This document shows positions 17,921 to 26,145 of a stretch of 64,000 bases of DNA, one piece after another; the first letter of the stretch is position 1, and each line of letters opens with the position of its first letter. Below the pieces are notes generated by a model. It searched no databases. It saw nothing but the letters and a program-made list of their open reading frames with translations, and was not told where the DNA came from. This stretch comes from VXYL01 sp965243095 (GTDB lineage Bacteria; Pseudomonadota; Gammaproteobacteria; Pseudomonadales; Azotimanducaceae): the NCBI GenBank assembly GCA_965243095.1, contig OZ251530.1, positions 1,240,001-1,304,000 on the forward strand. The letters are read 5' to 3'. The position numbers and the translations under genes were made by a program.

Positions 17921-19884
17921 CTTTGTTGCACAGGCGAGAAGCGCCCCTCCCAAAGCGGCTGGAAGCCATAGCGCTTGACGAACTGCCCGGTGTGTATTTC
18001 AGCGATCGGGAACGCGGGCAAGAAGCGTAGCGCGAAACAGCGCCCGTCGCGCGTCCAGTTGCGATCGCGCTGAAAGTCGAGATTGGCGAAGCCAACGCGG
18101 CGCTGGCGCTCCGGCAGGTCGCGCAAGTCCTGCGGGTACACGTGCAGGAAGAACTTCGACCGCCGCCCTTCCATCGGGCAGCGTTCCCCTTCGGCAACGT
18201 AGAGCAAGGCGTCGTCCAAGTGGTGAACCGCAAACGCCGACTCTACCGCCGGTTGGTGCTGGCGAGCGCGCCGCTCCCAGACGCCGCGCGCGGCATCCGA
18301 CGCGGCGCGGTAGGCGTCCGCTTCGTAGAGGAAAACCACGCGGTTGTCCGGCGTGAGCGAACGGCCTGCCGGGGAGTCCGCCGGCGGCGAGCGCCCGGGG
18401 ATGGAACGCGGAATGTCCGTGGCCACGACGAACTCGGCGAGCGGCGTCGGTTCGGCGACCATCACGCTGCCGGTGAGGTGTACGGGCTTGCAGCACACAT
18501 TGCGATCCAGCACGGCCCAGGGCACATACACCACTTTGCCCGGCGTATGGCGGCGGATCGCCTGCACATCGGCCAGAAAATCCCGTTCCCACGCCCGCGT
18601 TTCGGCATCGTCCCCCACGCGGCCCATCAGCCCAGCAGATGCCACGAACAAGGCGAACGCGACTGCCACGACACCGGTTTGCAGTGCGGCTCGTGCCTGC
18701 GGCGCCCGCGCCACCACCAAGTCTTGCAACCGAGTGAACACCAAAACACAAACCACCAACGGTACGCCCACATGGAACAGCACCTCGAACTCGTGCTGCT
18801 TCACTTGGTGGCGCATGGGCAGCGCCCAGCCCATGCCGCACAGCGCAAGGCCGGCCCATGCGATGCGGTGCCGAGTGCCCGGCAAGCAAATCAGCAGCGC
18901 CGCTAGCGCGAGGCAAGCGCCACCAACCCAGTGCCAACGCCCGTGCAGGAACGCTTCGATTGGCGCGGCAAACGCCGATGGCAGCGAGGCTTCCCCAACC
19001 CGGCGCAACTGCTCGTCGAACACCTGCCCCCAACCGATGGGGTCCAGCGGTGTCGCGCCGACTCGGCGCAACATGGACTGCAGCGTCGGCAGCTCCAACA
19101 ACGGCGTGTTTCCGAGTGCATGGTATTCGCGGGCGAAGTTGAACGCGAGCATCACGATCCCCGTCACTGCCGCCGCGGCGCCCACCATTAACCAGTGCCG
19201 ACACCTGCGCCAATCGCGCGTGTACACCGCGTGCGGCAGCGCCACCAAGAGCAGGGGCAGCAGCAATCCGTACACATGCCAATCCAACAACAACGCCGCG
19301 GGTGTTTTCGCGCACAACTGGCCCACCCGCCCCCCGTGCAAATACACCGCCACCCCGTGGAAAGCGAGCAGCACGGAGAACAAACCCATCGTCGCTTCCG
19401 GCGTGACGATGTCGCTGTAGTAGAAAAGCGGGTATGAGGAGAACGCCAGCAAGGTCGCCGCCAAGGCTGGCCCGCGCCGGCTTTCTCCCGCCCCTAGCAA
19501 GCGCAGCGAGAGATACGCCAACACCATCGCCGCGGCGAAGAAGGCCAAGACCAACATGCGCGCCGCGTGGAGCCGCGCTGATAGGTCGTCGCCGAACGGC
19601 AGGCCAACCAGTTTGATCAGCACATAGCCCAATAGAGGAAAGCGGTTGTAGGGCTCGTAGGTCAGTTCGCCATCGGCGTTGAAGTGCCGGCGCAGAAACT
19701 GCACATAGCCGTGTTCCCACGACAGGTTCGCGGCGATGGCCACGTGGTTGCCGGAGAGCGCGTCGTGCTCGGTGCCGCGGTAGAACTGGCCGCGGTCGTA
19801 GCTTGAGAGCAGGAACACCGCCGCCAACGCGGCGGCAAACAGGGCGCCCACGCGCCAATCGAAGCCGCGCAGGCGCGGATGCAT
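17917..19884 (-). CDS. GT-C-like membrane protein with one C-terminal module
   Basis: 655 residues, closest relative of the 12256 protein. It shares EHDALSGNHVAIAANL, NADGELTYEPYNRFPLLGYVLIKL and long stretches such as LAFFAAAMVLAYLSLRLL. About ten membrane helices are followed by a single C-terminal module: FAVHHLDDALLYVAEGERC, FFLHVYPQDLRDLPERQRR, FANLDFQRDRNWTRDGRC, IHTGQF. The ATG at 19884 is preferred over a TTG one codon earlier. No clear ribosome-binding site is visible. It lies 28 bases after the PCD gene and overlaps the next paralogue by 4 bases, implying one polycistronic transcript. Confidence 0.75.
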   Translation of the reverse strand: MHPRLRGFDWRVGALFAAALAAVFLLSSYDRGQFYRGTEHDALSGNHVAIAANLSWEHGYVQFLRRHFNADGELTYEPYNRFPLLGYVLIKLVGLPFGDDLSARLHAARMLVLAFFAAAMVLAYLSLRLLGAGESRRGPALAATLLAFSSYPLFYYSDIVTPEATMGLFSVLLAFHGVAVYLHGGRVGQLCAKTPAALLLDWHVYGLLLPLLLVALPHAVYTRDWRRCRHWLMVGAAAAVTGIVMLAFNFAREYHALGNTPLLELPTLQSMLRRVGATPLDPIGWGQVFDEQLRRVGEASLPSAFAAPIEAFLHGRWHWVGGACLALAALLICLPGTRHRIAWAGLALCGMGWALPMRHQVKQHEFEVLFHVGVPLVVCVLVFTRLQDLVVARAPQARAALQTGVVAVAFALFVASAGLMGRVGDDAETRAWERDFLADVQAIRRHTPGKVVYVPWAVLDRNVCCKPVHLTGSVMVAEPTPLAEFVVATDIPRSIPGRSPPADSPAGRSLTPDNRVVFLYEADAYRAASDAARGVWERRARQHQPAVESAFAVHHLDDALLYVAEGERCPMEGRRSKFFLHVYPQDLRDLPERQRRVGFANLDFQRDRNWTRDGRCFALRFLPAFPIAEIHTGQFVKRYGFQPLWEGRFSPVQQR

Positions 19885-19912
19885 CAACGGCGGCTCGGCG
19901 GGCGCGCCCGCG

Positions 19913-20275
19913 TCACCCGGGCGCTGGCGGCGCCAGCAACGCCGAGGTGCGCGCCGCCAAGATGAAGTCGTTGCGGTGCAGGCCGCCGATGGCGTGCGTC
20001 CACCAGAAAACGCGCACCCGGCCCCACTCCACGATCAACATCGGATGATGGTTCGCCGCCTCGGCCAGGTCGCCAACGCGGCCGGCGAACGCCAACGCGG
20101 CGACGAAGTCCGCGAACTCGAAGGTGGCGGCGAGGCGGTCGGTTTCCTCCGCCACGATCGACCAATCCGGCAGCATCGCCAGCAGTTCATCGGCTTCGGC
20201 GGCCTTCACCCGCGGGCTGTCCGGGCGGCAAGCCGCGCAGCTTTCCGCCGCAAGCGCTTGCGCGTTGGCGTTCAT
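19913..20275 (-). CDS. 4a-hydroxytetrahydrobiopterin (pterin carbinolamine) dehydratase
   Basis: Dehydrates 4a-hydroxytetrahydropterin, regenerating the cofactor of aromatic amino acid hydroxylases. The family also doubles as a bacterial moonlighting protein. 120 residues, with the diagnostic HHPMLIVEWGRVRVFWWTH (residues ~80-98) and GGLHRND. The start ATG overlaps the symporter stop (ATGA at 20272-20275). No phenylalanine hydroxylase gene is visible in the window. Its place in an operon with a symporter and membrane glycosyltransferase-like proteins gives no clear functional link. Confidence 0.92.
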   Translation of the reverse strand: MNANAQALAAESCAACRPDSPRVKAAEADELLAMLPDWSIVAEETDRLAATFEFADFVAALAFAGRVGDLAEAANHHPMLIVEWGRVRVFWWTHAIGGLHRNDFILAARTSALLAPPAPG

Positions 20276-22014
20276 CGCGGCGTGCGGATGCGGCGCACCA
20301 AGGCGCGCACCTCCTCCGGTGGCTCGCCGGTGGCGGCGCTCACGGCCCACGCCACGGCGAAGTTGATGAGCATCCCGACGCCGCCGATCCCTTCGGGCGA
20401 AATGCCAAACAGCCAGTTCTCCGCCTCGTTGGCTAGCAACGGCGCCATGACCACGCCCTTGAAGCAAACGATGTAGCCGAGCGTGAACAAAAGCCCGGCG
20501 AGCATTCCGGCGATGGCGCCGGCCTTGTTCACCCGCGTAGAGAAGATTCCAAGCAGGATGACCGGAAAGAGCGACGCGGCGGCCAGCCCGAACGCCAACG
20601 CCACGACTTCCGCGACGAATCCGGGCGGGTTGTAGCCAAGCGCCCCGGCCAGCACGATGGCGAAGGCGGCGCTGACGCGCCCGGCCAACAGCTCGCGCCG
20701 CTCGGACATGCGCCGGGCGAACACGCCCTTCAGCAAGTCGTGCGAGATCGCCGCCGAGATGACCAATAGCAACCCGGCGGCGGTGGACAGCGCCGCGGCG
20801 ATGCCGCCGGCGGCGACCAAGGCGATCACCCAATCCGGCAGCCCGGCGATCTCGGGGTTCGCCAGCACGATGATGTCCCGATCCACCTCCAGCTCGTTGC
20901 CGCGCCAGCCGAACTCCTCCGCTTTGGCCGCGAACGCCGGGTTCGCATCGTTGTAGTACTGGATGCGCCCGTCGCCGTTCTTGTCCTCGAAGGCGAGCAG
21001 GCCAGTGCCTTCCCAAGTCTTGAACCAGTCGGGGCGCTCGTCGTAGCGCAAATTGGCGTCGGCGGCCCCCACCGCCCCGTGTTGAATCGTGGTGGTGAGA
21101 TTCCAACGCGCCAAGGCGCCCACCGCCGGCGCCGTGGTGTAGAGGATGGCGATGAACAACAGCGCCCACGCCGCCGATGTGCGCGCGTCGCGGACCTTGG
21201 GCACGGTGAAGAATCGCACGATCACATGCGGCAACCCGGCCGTGCCCACCATCAGCGCCAAGGTGATGCAGGCCATGTCCAACATCCCTTTCGCGCCATC
21301 CGTGTACGCCGCGAAACCGAGCTCGGTGACAATCCCATCGAGCTTGTCCAGCAGACGCCCGCCGCCCTCCGCCACTTCGCTCCCGAACGCGAGCTGCGGC
21401 AGCGCCACGTCCGTCACCTGCAGCGAGATGAACACCGCCGGCACCGTGTAGGCGAAGATGAGCACGCAGTATTGCGCCACCTGCGTATAGGTGATGCCCT
21501 TCATGCCGCCGAGCACGGCGTAGAAGAACACCACGCCCATGCCCACCAGCAGGCCGACGCCGATGTCCACGTTCAGGAACCGCGAGAACACGATGCCCAC
21601 GCCGCGCATCTGCCCGGCCACGTAAGTGAACGAAACGACGATGAGGCATACCACCGCCACCACCCGTGCCGCCGACGAGTAGTACCGCTCGCCGATGAAC
21701 TCCGGCACCGTGAACTTGCCAAAGCGCCGCAGGTACGGCGCCAGCAGCAGCGCCAGCAGCACATAGCCGCCGGTCCAACCCATCAGATAGACGCTGGCGT
21801 CGTAGCCGAGGAAGGCGATGATGCCGGCCATGGAGATGAACGACGCCGCGGACATCCAATCCGCCGCCGTGGCCATCCCGTTCGCCACCGGATGCACATG
21901 CTTGCCGGCAACGTAGAAATCCCCGGTGCTGGCCGCCCGGGTGGCGAAGGCGATGCCGACGTAGAGCGCGAACGAAAGCCCCACCACGAGGTAGGTGATC
22001 GTCTCCAAGCTCAC
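20272..22014 (-). CDS. Sodium:solute symporter (ActP-like, DUF4212-partnered)
   Basis: 580-residue SSS-family secondary transporter with about 13 membrane helices. Recognisable stretches include AADWMSAASFISMAG, GWTGGYVLLALLLAPYLRRFGKFTVPEFIGERYYS, YTYVAGQMRG-type and GTAGLPHVIVRFFTVP. This matches the acetate/short-chain carboxylate branch that pairs with a small DUF4212 protein encoded just upstream. A hydrophilic insert (residues ~285-350) carries DKNGDGRIQYYND, an EF-hand-like Ca-binding pattern often seen in this branch. The GTG start overlaps the DUF4212 stop (GTGA at 22011-22014). Substrate not determined. Confidence 0.9.
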   Translation of the reverse strand: MSLETITYLVVGLSFALYVGIAFATRAASTGDFYVAGKHVHPVANGMATAADWMSAASFISMAGIIAFLGYDASVYLMGWTGGYVLLALLLAPYLRRFGKFTVPEFIGERYYSSAARVVAVVCLIVVSFTYVAGQMRGVGIVFSRFLNVDIGVGLLVGMGVVFFYAVLGGMKGITYTQVAQYCVLIFAYTVPAVFISLQVTDVALPQLAFGSEVAEGGGRLLDKLDGIVTELGFAAYTDGAKGMLDMACITLALMVGTAGLPHVIVRFFTVPKVRDARTSAAWALLFIAILYTTAPAVGALARWNLTTTIQHGAVGAADANLRYDERPDWFKTWEGTGLLAFEDKNGDGRIQYYNDANPAFAAKAEEFGWRGNELEVDRDIIVLANPEIAGLPDWVIALVAAGGIAAALSTAAGLLLVISAAISHDLLKGVFARRMSERRELLAGRVSAAFAIVLAGALGYNPPGFVAEVVALAFGLAAASLFPVILLGIFSTRVNKAGAIAGMLAGLLFTLGYIVCFKGVVMAPLLANEAENWLFGISPEGIGGVGMLINFAVAWAVSAATGEPPEEVRALVRRIRTPR

Positions 22015-22271
22015 TCGTCGTCCTCGCTCACGCCGTGCCGGCGGTCGATGACCTTCATCCGCGCCGCGTAGAAGAACACCAGCACGAGGAACACGTACAT
22101 GCTGCCCTGCTGGGCGAACCAGAAACCGAGCTTGAAGCCGCCGAACGTCACATGGTTCAGCACATCTACCAGCAACACGCCGCAACCAAACGACACCACG
22201 AACCAGACGCCGAGGCAGGCCGCCACCAGCCGCAGGTTCTCCCGCCAATAGGAACGCTTTGGCTGTGCCAC
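22011..22271 (-). CDS. DUF4212 small membrane subunit of sodium:solute symporter
   Basis: 86 residues with two membrane helices. MAQPKRSYWRENLRLVAACL, the FGGFKLGFWFAQQGSMYVFL middle and VLVFFYAARM are typical of DUF4212, which is found almost only next to SSS symporters. It is the first gene of the minus-strand operon running to 12256 and overlaps the symporter by 4 bases, so a 1:1 complex is likely. Confidence 0.9.
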   Translation of the reverse strand: MAQPKRSYWRENLRLVAACLGVWFVVSFGCGVLLVDVLNHVTFGGFKLGFWFAQQGSMYVFLVLVFFYAARMKVIDRRHGVSEDDE

Positions 22272-22358
22272 TTGTTTCTCCCGCCGGGATTCCCGCCCGC
22301 GTGGCTATTCTACTCTGGCGGGAACGCGCTTCCGCGGCCAATCGCCAGTCACGAAAGG

Positions 22359-23606
22359 CTACCTGCTTGCGGCAAGTCGGCTGTCCACATGCTCAAACGC
22401 GCTCGCCATGCGCGTCGTTTCCGCCACGGGCAACCCGAAACCAGCCGCCGTCGCACGCCACTCGGCGGTGGCCCGCGCCACTTCGGCGACGATCGCCCAC
22501 GCTTCATCGTCGTTCAACTCGAAGTACGGCGCCACCTCCAAAGCCAAGGCGAGGGATGCGGTGGCGTCGTCAAAGTCGATGGCGGTACACAAAACGCGCG
22601 GTTTCACGTCCGCGGGAACCGGGTTGAGATCGTAGGCGGGGGAGAGCGCCCAGCCGGCGCCGGGCCGATGCAGAAAGCCGTGGTTGCGCAGATGGTCGTC
22701 CGTGTTCGAGATGAGCACGTTGAACACGATGCGCCGCCACAGTTGCCGCATGTCGTCCTTCGGGCAGGCGCCGTGCTGGCGAAGGAAGTCCACCAGCTCG
22801 AGGTAGCAGCGGGTCTCGCCATCGCTCGCCGCCAGCGCGGACATCGCAGACAGGAACGGCACGCGCTCGGCGCCGTGCCGGTCGAAGCGGTCCACGATCA
22901 ACACCGGCCGGCCGCCGACCACCTCGACGCGCCGCTGTGGCACGATCACGCCCGCCCGTTCCGCAAGCTGCAACGCCACCGCTTCCCAGCGAACCGCATC
23001 CAGCACATCCGGGCGCCCGGGAAACTTGGCGATCGCCAATCGGCCGTTCGCGTCGCGCACCGATGCCTTTGGCCGGCCGCCGCCAAGCGACGAGCCGGGG
23101 GCGAGCAGCAACCGCAGCGCGTCGTCCGCCTCGTCGCCGGCTTGCACACGGTCGCTCGCCGCCAACAACGCAGGCAGACGCACCAGCGGCGGTATAGGCA
23201 TCTGTGCGTCCGGCGCTTGAAAAGCACCGCCATCCGCAAGGGCGAAGCGCAAAGCGCCAACCCGCGCGGTGTCGTTCACGCGCAACAGAAAGTCCAGTTC
23301 CGTCAACGCCGGCGGCGGCGAATTTCCCGCCGCTTGCCGGGCGGCGCGACGCATCAGTTCGCGCCCCCAACGATCCGGCGCCGAATCGCTGAACGCCCCG
23401 AACAACGCCACGCCGCGCCGCGTGTGGTGGGGCCCGAAGTCCAACGGCAGCGCGGGTTCCAAGGCGAACCGGTCCGGCCGCCGCAGCCAACCGCCATCGT
23501 ATTGAAAAGTCGCCGTTTCCACACCCCGGCGCGAGCGCGACCACAGCCGGCCGACCAACACCGGGCCGGCGCCCGTGTCCAAGCTGACGAACACCTCGCG
23601 TTCCAT
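22359..23606 (-). CDS. hipA: HipA-family serine/threonine kinase toxin
   Basis: 415 residues. HipA kinases phosphorylate targets such as glutamyl-tRNA synthetase and are held inactive by HipB. Visible features are the N-terminal HipA couple domain (residues ~5-110), the Gly-rich nucleotide loop SLGGGRPKASV, catalytic NTDDHLRNHGF (Asp as base) and the metal-binding YDLNPV. All key residues are present, so an active kinase is expected. The gene starts 9 bases after the antitoxin gene ends, forming the usual hipBA order. Whether it acts as a persistence toxin here cannot be judged from sequence. Confidence 0.92.
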   Translation of the reverse strand: MEREVFVSLDTGAGPVLVGRLWSRSRRGVETATFQYDGGWLRRPDRFALEPALPLDFGPHHTRRGVALFGAFSDSAPDRWGRELMRRAARQAAGNSPPPALTELDFLLRVNDTARVGALRFALADGGAFQAPDAQMPIPPLVRLPALLAASDRVQAGDEADDALRLLLAPGSSLGGGRPKASVRDANGRLAIAKFPGRPDVLDAVRWEAVALQLAERAGVIVPQRRVEVVGGRPVLIVDRFDRHGAERVPFLSAMSALAASDGETRCYLELVDFLRQHGACPKDDMRQLWRRIVFNVLISNTDDHLRNHGFLHRPGAGWALSPAYDLNPVPADVKPRVLCTAIDFDDATASLALALEVAPYFELNDDEAWAIVAEVARATAEWRATAAGFGLPVAETTRMASAFEHVDSRLAASR

Positions 23607-23615
23607 GAGCGGCTC

Positions 23616-23936
23616 CTAGGAGCTGACGCGAGGCACACGGATGCGCCGCGGCAGATCCTCGCTGGCGAGCGAAAGCCCAAGCTCGTCGCGCCCGGCATCC
23701 GCGACTTGGGCTAGGTTGTCCAGCAGGCCAAGGGCGAACAACACCTTGGCGTAGTGGCGCAGCGAAACGCCGGCATCGCCTTTTTCGATTTTGGCGAGCG
23801 TAGCCCGGCTGATGGAAGCCCGATCCGCCAACAGCGCCACGGGCACGCGCCGCCGCCGCCGCGCATCGCGGATGTCCTCGCCGAGCTTCGCCAAGGCGCG
23901 GCGAACGGGCACAGGTGTGGAGACTGCAACGTCCAT
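23616..23936 (-). CDS. hipB: HipB-like XRE-family antitoxin
   Basis: 106 residues. A helix-turn-helix of XRE type spans residues ~17-70: LGEDIRDARRRRRVPVALLADRASISRATLAKIEKG. It is followed by a C-terminal tail (GLSLASEDLPRRIRVPRVSS) that resembles the HipB tail contacting HipA. The ATG at 23936 is chosen over one ten codons upstream (23966), because the upstream one falls inside the palindromic operator. It binds its own promoter and HipA, giving autoregulation by analogy with hipBA. Confidence 0.88.
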   Translation of the reverse strand: MDVAVSTPVPVRRALAKLGEDIRDARRRRRVPVALLADRASISRATLAKIEKGDAGVSLRHYAKVLFALGLLDNLAQVADAGRDELGLSLASEDLPRRIRVPRVSS

Positions 23937-23939
23937 AAC

Positions 23940-23986
23940 GTCTACAATCCTTGGCGTTAAATCCATTATGGACCAGTATAGTAGAC
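23940..23986 (-). promoter_or_regulatory. hipBA promoter/operator region
   Basis: An AT-rich patch in GC-rich DNA just before hipB. It holds the perfect 11-base palindrome TCCATAATGGA (23962-23972, minus-strand reading), and a wider inverted repeat GTCTAC (23940-23945) ... GTAGAC (23981-23986). TATACT and CATAAT are candidate -10 boxes on the minus strand; no good -35 is seen. Layout matches an autoregulated HipB operator, but the sequence differs from the E. coli TATCC-N8-GGATA site. Confidence 0.55.
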
Positions 23987-24028
23987 TTTAAGAACCACCG
24001 TTATGAATGGGAAGCGACCGCGTCAAAC

Positions 24029-24057
24029 TGTGCATAGCGACCGTATTACCGTATAAT
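24029..24057 (+). promoter_or_regulatory. Candidate promoter for selB-selC
   Basis: A consensus -10 TATAAT at 24052-24057 with a weak -35 TGTGCA at 24029-24034 (17-base spacer). It would start transcription about 35 bases before the selB GTG. Based on pattern alone. Confidence 0.45.
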
Positions 24058-24101
24058 GCGCCTGCTCCCCGCACTTCGGAACCGCACCTGCACCGCCGCT
24101 C

Positions 24102-25979
24102 GTGATCGTCACCCTCGCAGGCCACGTCGACCACGGCAAGACGTCTATTGTCAAAGCCCTCACCGGCGTCGACACCGACCGCCTCGCGGAGGAGAAGCGC
24201 CGCGGCCTCACCATCGATCTCGGCTTCGCCTACGCGGACTTGGGCGGCCGGCGTGTCGGCTTCGTGGATGTGCCGGGCCATCACCGCTTCGTCCACAACA
24301 TGGTGGCCGGCGTGGCCGGCCGGCAGCACGCGCTGCTCGTCGTCGCCGCCGACGATGGCGTGATGCCGCAGTCGGGGGAGCACTTGCAGATTCTGCGGCT
24401 GCTCGGCTTGACCAGCGGCGTGGTGGCGCTCAACAAGATCGACCGTGTAAACGAAGACCGCGCCCACGCCGCGCACGAGGAAATCGGCCACCTTGTGGCG
24501 GGTTCGTTTCTAGCGGATGCCCGAGTCATCCCCATCTCCTGCGCCACCGGCCGCGGCGTCGACGAACTTCGCCAAGCGTTGGCCCAAGCAGCAAAGGAAA
24601 CCGCAAAGGACTCGGCAGACTCCGCCGATGCGCCCTTCCGCCTCGCGGTGGATCGCGCTTTCCCGGTGCGCGGCAGCGGCATCGTCGCCACCGGAACGGT
24701 GGTCGCCGGCACGGTGCGCGTGGGCGATCAGCTCGCGCTGGCCAGCAACGGCAACGCCCTCCGCGTGCGCGGCCTGCGCGTACAGGATCGAACCGCAATC
24801 GCCGCCACCACTGGCGACCGCGCCGCCGTCAACTTGGCCGGCGCACGCCACGGCGACGTCGGGCGCGGCGACTGGCTGCTCGCACCGACCATGCGCGAAC
24901 CGGCAACCCGCTTCGCCCTGCGCTTGCAGGTGCTGGACGACTTCCCGCGCAAACTGCGCCACAACGCGCCGGTACACCTGCACCACGCCACCAGCCACAG
25001 CCACGGGCGCGTGCTGCTGATTGACGGCGCTGGACTCGAACCTGGCGACGAAGCGCTAGTCGATGTGCTCTGCGAGACGCCGCTGCACGTCAAGGTGGGT
25101 GACCGGCTGGTGCTGCGCGACCACGCTCGCGAACGCACGCTGGGCGGCGGCCAGGTGTATGACTTGATGCCAGCGACACGGCGTCGCAGCCCACGACGCC
25201 GCGCCCGACTCGCCGCCATCGTCCCGCACGACGCCGGTGCCACGTTGGCCGCTCTCGCGTGCATGGCACCGGTTCCCGCCGCCGCGTTCGCACGGCATTG
25301 GAATCTCCACCCCGAACGCATGGCGGAGCTGGCGCAGGGCCACGGCCTGGCCCTGTTGAACGACCGCTGGCTGCACCCGTCGTGGCTAGACGGAGCAACT
25401 ACGCTCGTGCGCGATGCCATCGCCGCGCACCACCGCAAGCAACCGGACAGCGACGGCCTGACCGCACAGCAAGTGGCAACGACTACCACCGAACTCAATA
25501 GCGACGAGGCTTTGCTCGCCCTGCAAACCGCCACCGCCGCCGGCACCCTGCGCTTCGCGCAAGGACGCTACCGCTTGGCCGCGCACCGCGCCGCCGTTCC
25601 CGCCGAAGCGCAACGCGCCTTCGACCGCGTGCGCGCCTTACTCGACAGCCACCAACCGCCCAGCGTTGGCGACTTGGCGAAACGGCTCAAACGCCCTTTC
25701 ACCGAGTTGGAAGCCATGCTGCGCCCCCTCCCCGGCCACGGCTTTCTAGTGCGCGTGAGCGACAACCGCTACTTCCTACCCGAACGCTTGCGCGAACTCG
25801 CCGCGCTGGCGACGGATTTGGCCGCCGACAACCCGTTCACCGTGCGCCAATTCCGCGACGCCTCCGGCATCGGCCGCAACATCGTCATCGACGTGCTCGA
25901 ACACTTCGACAGCATCGGCTTCACCCGCCGCCAAGGCGACACCCGATGGGTGGTGGGCGAGAAGTCGCTGGTGGCGTAA
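24102..25979 (+). CDS. selB: Selenocysteine-specific elongation factor SelB
   Basis: Delivers Sec-tRNA(Sec) to in-frame UGA codons by binding the SECIS hairpin of selenoprotein mRNAs. 625 residues, close to E. coli SelB (614). The GTPase domain begins at once: G1 GHVDHGKT (residues ~6-13), switch region RGLTIDLGFAY, G3 DVPGHHRF, G4 NKID. The RGLTIDLGF switch is typical of SelB rather than EF-Tu. The C-terminal third consists of winged-helix repeats that bind the SECIS RNA. GTG start. The tRNA-Sec gene lies 40 bases downstream, which strongly confirms the call. selA and selD are not in the window. Confidence 0.95.
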   Translation: MIVTLAGHVDHGKTSIVKALTGVDTDRLAEEKRRGLTIDLGFAYADLGGRRVGFVDVPGHHRFVHNMVAGVAGRQHALLVVAADDGVMPQSGEHLQILRLLGLTSGVVALNKIDRVNEDRAHAAHEEIGHLVAGSFLADARVIPISCATGRGVDELRQALAQAAKETAKDSADSADAPFRLAVDRAFPVRGSGIVATGTVVAGTVRVGDQLALASNGNALRVRGLRVQDRTAIAATTGDRAAVNLAGARHGDVGRGDWLLAPTMREPATRFALRLQVLDDFPRKLRHNAPVHLHHATSHSHGRVLLIDGAGLEPGDEALVDVLCETPLHVKVGDRLVLRDHARERTLGGGQVYDLMPATRRRSPRRRARLAAIVPHDAGATLAALACMAPVPAAAFARHWNLHPERMAELAQGHGLALLNDRWLHPSWLDGATTLVRDAIAAHHRKQPDSDGLTAQQVATTTTELNSDEALLALQTATAAGTLRFAQGRYRLAAHRAAVPAEAQRAFDRVRALLDSHQPPSVGDLAKRLKRPFTELEAMLRPLPGHGFLVRVSDNRYFLPERLRELAALATDLAADNPFTVRQFRDASGIGRNIVIDVLEHFDSIGFTRRQGDTRWVVGEKSLVA

Positions 25980-26019
25980 GCCGGCACCACACCGCTACGC
26001 AACCCGTATACTCCGCGGC

Positions 26020-26113
26020 GGAAGAGCATCGCCTCCGGTGGGGCGCGCGGCCTTCAAAGCCGTCGGGACGCTTCGACGGCGTCCGGTGGGTTCGACTCCT
26101 ACCTCTTCCGCCA
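26020..26113 (+). tRNA. selC: tRNA-Sec, anticodon UCA
   Basis: 94 bases including an encoded CCA. The anticodon loop is CTTCAAA (UCA anticodon) on a 5-bp stem with one G-T pair. The D arm has the 6-bp stem and CGGT loop unique to tRNA-Sec. A long variable arm (GGACGC/GCGTCC, 6 bp) and the T loop TTCGACT match the E. coli gene. The acceptor pairs GGAAGAG with CTCTTCC (7 bp) and position 8 faces a C, so acceptor plus T stem total 12 bp, one fewer than the 13 (8+5) standard in bacteria. Confidence 0.96.
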
Positions 26114-26145
26114 TCCGCCAATCTCAAGGAAAAGGCGCATACGAC

